This document shows positions 59,206 through 64,000 of a DNA stretch of 64,000 bases, piece by piece. The position numbers and the translations under genes are program-made. A model generated the notes under the pieces. It was given only the letters and a program-made list of their open reading frames with translations. It had not been told where the DNA came from and made no database searches. Positions within the stretch are counted from its first letter, which is position 1, and each line of letters opens with the position of its first letter. Source of the DNA: Deltaproteobacteria bacterium (lineage in GTDB: Bacteria; Desulfobacterota; Binatia; Binatales; Binataceae); NCBI GenBank assembly GCA_021780755.1, contig JAJXYF010000022.1:1-64000 (forward strand). The letters run 5' to 3'.

Positions 59206-59280
59206 AGTTCAGTTGTTGAGGAGCGCGACCGACGTTTCAGACTTCCCTTTGGTAAAGTTGGGGGGCTGCGCCCCGTCAAA
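59206..59280 (+). repeat. Intergenic repeat, copy D (degenerate), adjacent to IS1595-type left end
   Basis: AGTTCAGTTGTTGAGGAGCGCGACCGACGTTTCAGACTTCCCTTTGGTAAAG...GGGCTGCGCCCCGTCAAA. Confidence 0.75.
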
Positions 59281-59351
59281 TTAGGGCAAGTATAGACTTG
59301 ATTAACCCCGCTCGTGCGGGATATTGTCGCGAAGTGCGGGAGGGCCGGTAA

Positions 59352-59960
59352 ATGGCCTCCCGAAAAACACAAGGGCGTTACGACGGAATCGTGAGACTTC
59401 ATCTAGTCTATTATGGTGCGGTTAAATCGAGCGGTAATAAGCCGCAGACTAAGAACAAGCACGAAATTCGACTGGCGCTCTCAAACCAAATCCAAAGCTT
59501 TTGCATACGGCATCTGCCCGATATTCAAATACCCGCAGGCGGGTTGCGAGTGAAGAATATCAATGGTCATCGGTTTATCGCCCTTGTGACGCGCTCTCTT
59601 CATGCGGTGTGTGATGTAAGCGGCGTGCTACTGAGCCCAGAACCGCCGAGCGGTCGAACAACAGAGCGCGGTGACGGCGATGGCAGGAGAAAAACGATCT
59701 TAGATGGGCTAACGGTGCCCACACCGAACGAATTGACCAGCGTGGTGCCATCCAAAGACCCGATCTATTGCCTGATGGAAGACGACTCTTTAGCCAAAAA
59801 CGTCTGCATCAAACCGGATCGTTTGCTCGCTGCTTTTGAGCCAGTACCAGACGGTGTTCCTGTTTGGCAACATAGGAAACATGATTCACTTTTAGTTATT
59901 GAAGTAGAAATCGGCGTGACGCAGATCACGCCTGAGAATATGGCTTTTCTGACCCGATGA
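59352..59960 (+). CDS. Passenger hypothetical protein
   Basis: 202-aa ORF inside the IS1595-type element, convergent to the transposase operon. Confidence 0.65.
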   Translation: MASRKTQGRYDGIVRLHLVYYGAVKSSGNKPQTKNKHEIRLALSNQIQSFCIRHLPDIQIPAGGLRVKNINGHRFIALVTRSLHAVCDVSGVLLSPEPPSGRTTERGDGDGRRKTILDGLTVPTPNELTSVVPSKDPIYCLMEDDSLAKNVCIKPDRLLAAFEPVPDGVPVWQHRKHDSLLVIEVEIGVTQITPENMAFLTR

Positions 59961-59983
59961 TTCCACGAGGGGGCCGTTTGGCT

Positions 59984-60370
59984 TCATTGAGCGAGCACAT
60001 GTCGTCTACCGTCATCATGCACGCACTTGGCCTTAGAGAGCAGATGAAGTTCCCTAGATGCCTCTTGGCTGCTGTCATTGAAGAATTTTACCGCCAAGCC
60101 AGTCATAGTTGCTTTGCAGCCGTGCTCATCCGAGAAGTCGTAGGCACCGCCGTCATAACCGCGCACAACGATAGCGGTCCATTGCCTGTCCGGTGCCGAC
60201 GTAAGAATGTTCTGCTCGCCCGTTATGTGGTCAGGACGGCTGAGCGGCGGCAGCAAAATCATCCAGCCTTTGGGACGATTCAAAAAATCCGAACTGCCCG
60301 CGTGCGCCCATGGCATCGCTATGAGGAAAAGCAGGCAACAAACGAATATCGATTTGTAGGTCGCGTTCAA
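59984..60370 (-). CDS. Passenger secreted hypothetical protein
   Basis: Signal peptide MNATYKSIFVCCLLFLIAMPWAHAG; ATGA overlap with the upstream ORF (60367-60370). Confidence 0.6.
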   Translation of the reverse strand: MNATYKSIFVCCLLFLIAMPWAHAGSSDFLNRPKGWMILLPPLSRPDHITGEQNILTSAPDRQWTAIVVRGYDGGAYDFSDEHGCKATMTGLAVKFFNDSSQEASRELHLLSKAKCVHDDGRRHVLAQ

Positions 60371-60603
60371 GGTTGCCGCTTGGCTTTTTTACGTTTTGCG
60401 AACTTGGCCATTCGCCGATCCACTTCCTGTTTGGGCGCGGATAGGATTCGCTTCATGATATTGTCGAACCGCTCAAACGGGGTTGCTCCACCCGGATCGT
60501 CACCAGGCGGAATAATCAGGGTAGATTGTTTAGGCCTACTCATTTGCTTTTCCGCCTTCCGCGTCCCTGACGAATTATGCGCCTGCTCGAACAGGCGCAT
60601 CAT
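60367..60603 (-). CDS. Small basic protein coupled to the transposase
   Basis: Overlaps the transposase 3' end by 29 nt; FERFDNIMKRILSAPKQEVDRRMAKFAKRKKAKRQP. Confidence 0.65.
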   Translation of the reverse strand: MMRLFEQAHNSSGTRKAEKQMSRPKQSTLIIPPGDDPGGATPFERFDNIMKRILSAPKQEVDRRMAKFAKRKKAKRQP

Positions 60604-61555
60604 CCATCTTGCCCGTCAACTCCTTATAGGTCAGGCGACGGCCCGCGATGGTGGACAGAATTTCCGCGAAGCGCCCCCCGTCTCCGTCATCGTTCTTGCG
60701 CTCGTTATACCGGAACGCTTGCTCGTCCAGATAGCGGAACAGATGGAAGGGTTCGACGCTGACGTAGGTTCCTTTCAGGCCGCGCTTGAGCAGCGACCAG
60801 AAATTCTCGATCCCATTCGTGTGCACATTGCCACAAACATACTCTTCGGCATGATTCACGAACTGGTGGACGTAATCCGCATCGAGGCCAGTATAGGACG
60901 CCAGCTCATCGGTGAACACTTCCGATCCCGCTTCGACGTTCGCGCGCACTTCCGCTTGCAGTGTGTGGCGCTTGCGATTGGCGACATGCTTCACGCGGAC
61001 CTTGCCAGTCTCGCGATCAAGCAAACCCATGACCAGTTCTTTCCCCGCGCCGCCAGTGCCAGTGATCTTCTCCGCTTTTTTGTTCTTGTGCATGAAGCGC
61101 GCGAGTCCACCGATGAAAGTCTCGTCGGCTTCAACCGGCCCGCTTCCACCGAATTTCGCGAACGTACCGCGCTGCATCGCAAACCGAATGCGATGGAGCA
61201 TGAACCATGCGGTTTTCTGACAGACTTTCAAATCTCGCGCGAGTTCGCACGAACTGATTCCGTTCTTGCAATTGCCGATCAACCAGACAGCGGGCAGCCA
61301 CTTAGTCAGAGACAGCGGCGAGTCCTCGAAGATGGTTCCGACCTTAACGCTGAACTGACGGCGGTCATGCTTCTGGCTGCACTTCCAGCGGCGCTGATTG
61401 GCGAGATAATGGACTTTATCGCTTCCGCAAATCGGGCACTTCACGATGCCGTCAGGCCAACGGCGAGAAACAATGTATGCGATGCAGCGATCCTCATCGG
61501 AGTAGTAGCGGATCGCATCTGCCAAGGTTTTTGGCGTGTATTCGTTCGCGTCCAT
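60575..61555 (-). CDS. IS1595-family transposase (ISXO2-like DDE domain)
   Basis: N-terminal zinc ribbon CPICGSDKVHYLANQRRWKCSQKHDRRQFSVKVGTIFEDSPL; GPVEADETFIGG; HTNGIENFWSLLKRGLKGTYVSVEPFHLFRYLDEQAFRYNER. Confidence 0.95.
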   Translation of the reverse strand: MDANEYTPKTLADAIRYYSDEDRCIAYIVSRRWPDGIVKCPICGSDKVHYLANQRRWKCSQKHDRRQFSVKVGTIFEDSPLSLTKWLPAVWLIGNCKNGISSCELARDLKVCQKTAWFMLHRIRFAMQRGTFAKFGGSGPVEADETFIGGLARFMHKNKKAEKITGTGGAGKELVMGLLDRETGKVRVKHVANRKRHTLQAEVRANVEAGSEVFTDELASYTGLDADYVHQFVNHAEEYVCGNVHTNGIENFWSLLKRGLKGTYVSVEPFHLFRYLDEQAFRYNERKNDDGDGGRFAEILSTIAGRRLTYKELTGKMDDAPVRAGA

Positions 61556-61852
61556 GTCCTTAATCTAGCGCAAGGACGCAGGTTAGTCAAGTCTATACTT
61601 GTCCAAATTAGGACACTACCCGCGACCTGCCGCGCGGCGGCACGCGGCGCGTGAGGTTCGCATCAAACAGTGAAAAAAATGCTAAACTGCTTTTTGTAGT
61701 ATTCGTCGATGCCGCCCGCATCGATTCGCGTGAATATTTTTTTACAAAATCAACAGACGGGACTCGCTCTTCGCCCACGCAGATTTCAAAAAGATTCTGC
61801 GAGCGGCAGGCGCGCGATACGGGAGTGCTGTGGCGAGACTAAGCAATCCGCC

Positions 61853-62052
61853 GATAGCGAAATCGAGTGGCCCTGAAAAGCAACTCAACACTGGTAGCCC
61901 GCTCAACGCGAGCATTACTCACCGAAAAGACTTCGCTCTGTTCAAAGGGCTGAAAATGGGCCATATTCGCACGCTGATCGCAAAATCGAGCAGTCCAAAA
62001 TCTGGTCAAGACTGTTGGGCTGCTCAGCGCGAACGTCAGTCAGCGAAAAAAG
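61853..62052 (+). repeat. Two imperfect direct repeats of about 77 nt
   Basis: 61853 GATAGCGAAATCGAGTGG...GCCCGCTCAACGCGAGCATTACTCACCGAAAAG and 61976 GATCGCAAAATCGAGCAG...GGCTGCTCAGCGCGAACGTCAGTCAGCGAAAAAAG. Confidence 0.55.
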
Positions 62053-62060
62053 TGAAACAA

Positions 62061-62099
62061 ATGGAGATCAAGGGTAAAAATGCGATCGTGACCGGCGGC
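62061..62099 (+). pseudogene. SDR dehydrogenase N-terminal stub
   Basis: ATG at 62061 encodes MEIKGKNAIVTGG, a canonical SDR start, after which SDR similarity ends. Confidence 0.6.
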
Positions 62100-62148
62100 G
62101 AGCGCGGCGCGTGCTATGACCAGCGCGAGGAACACAAGGAGTCTGACG

Positions 62149-63312
62149 ATGGCAGACATTCGGATTGAGGGAAACTGCGACCCGCGCTTCGTGCGCGTCA
62201 AAGCGGCGTTCGCGGAAAACTTCGAGCAGCGCAATGAGTATGGGGCCGCGGTGGCAGTGACGCTCGACGGTACGCTGGTGGTCGATTTGTGGGCGGGGTA
62301 CACAGACAAAGCACGTACCCAGCCGTGGAATCGCGACACGATCGCCAACGTCTTTTCGACCACCAAGGGGATGACGGCGATTTGTGCGCATCGATTGGTT
62401 GACCAGGGCAAACTCGACCTTGACGCGCCGGTGGTGCGCTACTGGCCGGAGTTCGCGCAGGCGGGCAAGGAAAAGATGCCGGTGCGAATGCTGCTGAATC
62501 ATCGGGCGGGGCTGCCGGCGATTCGGCGGAAGCTGAATGACGACGACATGTACAACTGGGACACGATGGCGTCGGCGCTGGCGGCGCAGGAGCCGTGGTG
62601 GGTGCCCGGAACGAAGCACGGCTACCATGCGCTGACGATCGGATTTCTGATTGGCGAAGTGATGCGGCGCATCACGGGCAAGAGCGTCGGCGCGTATTTT
62701 CGCGATGAAATCGCCCGGCCGCTCGGCCTCGATTGTCATATCGGACTAGAGGCGCGGGAGGACGGCCGTTGTGCGACGATGCTGGCATCGCCGCCACCGC
62801 CTCCGGGGCAGGTGAACCTGTTCGAATACGCCCAGCAGCATCCCGAGTCGGTGACCGGATATACCTTCGGCAATCCCGCGACCGCGATGAAGTTAAGCGC
62901 TGTGAATGCGCGCGCGTGGCGCGGCGCGGAGATCCCCGCGGCCAACGGTCACACCAGTGCGCGCGCGTTGTCGCGGCTCTATGGCGCGTTGGCGCGTGGC
63001 GGTGAGATCGACGGAGTGCGCGTTCTGAGCGGCGAGGGGATCGCGCGCTGCCATACCGAAGAGTCCTTCGGCCCGGATGAGGTGCTGCTGATCACGACGC
63101 GATTTACGACCGGCTTCATGCTGACCAAGCCCGACGATCCGTTTGGACCGAATCCGCATTCGTTCGGCCATCCGGGAGCGGGCGGATCGCTCGGGTACGC
63201 GGATCCCGATGCGAAGATCGGATTCGGCTACGTGATGAACAAGATGGGGCCGTACATCGTGGTCGATCCACGCGCGCGTGCATTGATGGACGCGGTGTAC
63301 GCGTCGCTGTAG
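62149..63312 (+). CDS. Serine hydrolase (beta-lactamase/EstB family)
   Basis: NVFSTTKGMTAICAHRLVDQGKLDLDAPVVRYWPEFAQAGKE (SxxK); LLNHRAGLPAI; FGHPGAGGSLGYADPDAKIGFGYVMN. Confidence 0.94.
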   Translation: MADIRIEGNCDPRFVRVKAAFAENFEQRNEYGAAVAVTLDGTLVVDLWAGYTDKARTQPWNRDTIANVFSTTKGMTAICAHRLVDQGKLDLDAPVVRYWPEFAQAGKEKMPVRMLLNHRAGLPAIRRKLNDDDMYNWDTMASALAAQEPWWVPGTKHGYHALTIGFLIGEVMRRITGKSVGAYFRDEIARPLGLDCHIGLEAREDGRCATMLASPPPPPGQVNLFEYAQQHPESVTGYTFGNPATAMKLSAVNARAWRGAEIPAANGHTSARALSRLYGALARGGEIDGVRVLSGEGIARCHTEESFGPDEVLLITTRFTTGFMLTKPDDPFGPNPHSFGHPGAGGSLGYADPDAKIGFGYVMNKMGPYIVVDPRARALMDAVYASL

Positions 63313-63499
63313 CAGTTCGCAGGCGCGGCAATATTTGCGCAGGCGGCTGAGATCGCGAATCGAACAACCGATTCCAACCAGCATCGCGACCGGCAGGAAC
63401 AAAGAATACGCCGCGGCTCTCGAAAGAGCCGCGGCGTGGTTAGTCCCCCCACGTTACCGCGACCGCATGCGCCGGTCGCGGCCGAGCTTTCAGCTACGG

Positions 63500-64000
63500 T
63501 TAATGAGCCGAGCTGCCGACCGCGGTGAAGGTCGTAGGCGCGTCAGACGTATTAACGTCAGAGTCGGTCTCGGTAAATGAACCCGTTCCCGCCTGGTCGG
63601 TGAAGCGCCCGGTGCCGCCGGTGATGGAGTAGCTACCGGTGAACGCGGAGCCGTAAACCAGGTTCGGCGCGGTGCCAGCCGGGACCAAGTCACAAAGGCT
63701 GCCCTGCAAATTAAAGGTGATCGTGTTGCTGTTCTGATCGGTCGCGGTGCCAACACCGCTGGCTCCGAAGCAATAGCCGCCGGTGCCATTGGGAGTTCCG
63801 TACAGGTTCAAGTCATTCGAAAAATCGATGCTGATTTCGGTCGTGATCGTGCCTGGGAGGGCCGAGATTCCCTTGAACGCGCCGGTGCCCGTTAAGCACG
63901 CGCAGTAATCGCCCGCCGGGCAATTCAGGTTCGGGTTGTTCGGATCCTGGCAACCGACGCCAGATCTCTCATCGGTCGCGGTGCCGTTGCCGAAACCATT
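63500..64000 (-). CDS. Partial secreted-like Gly/Thr/Asn-rich protein, open through the window edge
   Basis: Frame stays open from 63811 to 64000 (NGFGNGTATDERSGVGCQDPNNPNLNCPAGDYCACLTGTGAFKGISALPGTITTEISIDFSND...), so the tabulated start is not the real one. Confidence 0.7.
   Translation of the reverse strand, partial: NGFGNGTATDERSGVGCQDPNNPNLNCPAGDYCACLTGTGAFKGISALPGTITTEISIDFSNDLNLYGTPNGTGGYCFGASGVGTATDQNSNTITFNLQGSLCDLVPAGTAPNLVYGSAFTGSYSITGGTGRFTDQAGTGSFTETDSDVNTSDAPTTFTAVGSSAH

Larger units (their letters stand above)
59284..61604 (-). mobile_element. IS1595-type transposon with passenger genes
   Basis: GGGCAAGTATAGACTTGATTAACC (59284-59307) and inverted GGTTAGTCAAGTCTATACTTGTCC (61581-61604) match at 22/24; enclose an IS1595-like transposase and three other ORFs. 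Confidence 0.85.

Noticed and set aside
59278-61612. Apparent 8-bp target duplication AAATTAGG flanking the IS1595-type element
   Set aside because: AATT is palindromic and the sequence lies within the region where the two inverted ends still align (GTC-AAATTAGG versus GTCCTAATTTGG), so it may be part of the terminal repeats rather than a duplication. The exact boundaries are unresolved.
59984-61654. 565-aa plus-strand ORF at 59957..61654
   Set aside because: Runs antisense through the transposase and its coupled ORFs; the transposase motifs on the minus strand are unambiguous.

Overview
This is a GC-rich bacterial chromosomal window, densely coding on both strands. The gene content suggests an uncultured Desulfobacterota/Binatota-like lineage, but that is a low-confidence inference. 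The clearest block is a respiratory supercluster at 38.8-50.2 kb: alternative complex III (actA, actB, actC, actD, actF-like, with no recognisable actE) followed by a caa3-type oxidase (coxB with a cytochrome c tail, a fused coxI-III, subunit IV, a CtaG-like factor). A second block at 25.2-29.2 kb holds a hydrolase, a thiolase-fold protein without the usual nucleophilic Cys, a DUF35 protein, a PHP protein and two MaoC proteins; it resembles a retro-aldolase/hydratase side-chain degradation cassette. Other genes are housekeeping or lipid/catabolic (gltA, ispG, dapL, dapB, folK, coaE, smpB, gpsA, desaturases, WS/DGAT, Rieske oxygenase, SDRs). Mobile or decayed DNA includes an IS630-type transposase tail at the left edge, an approximately 2.3 kb IS1595-type element with passenger genes and matching terminal inverted repeats (59284-61604), a Mg2+ P-type ATPase fragment, and an SDR N-terminal stub. 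The least explained signal is a family of two-module intergenic repeats (nested inverted repeat GGGAAGT...TGAAACCTCnnGAGGTTTCAGACTTCCC, and ATTGACGCTCGCGATGCTCGGG). All copies I found lie in the same orientation. No CRISPR array, rRNA or convincing tRNA was seen. All family calls come from reading motifs; no database search was run.
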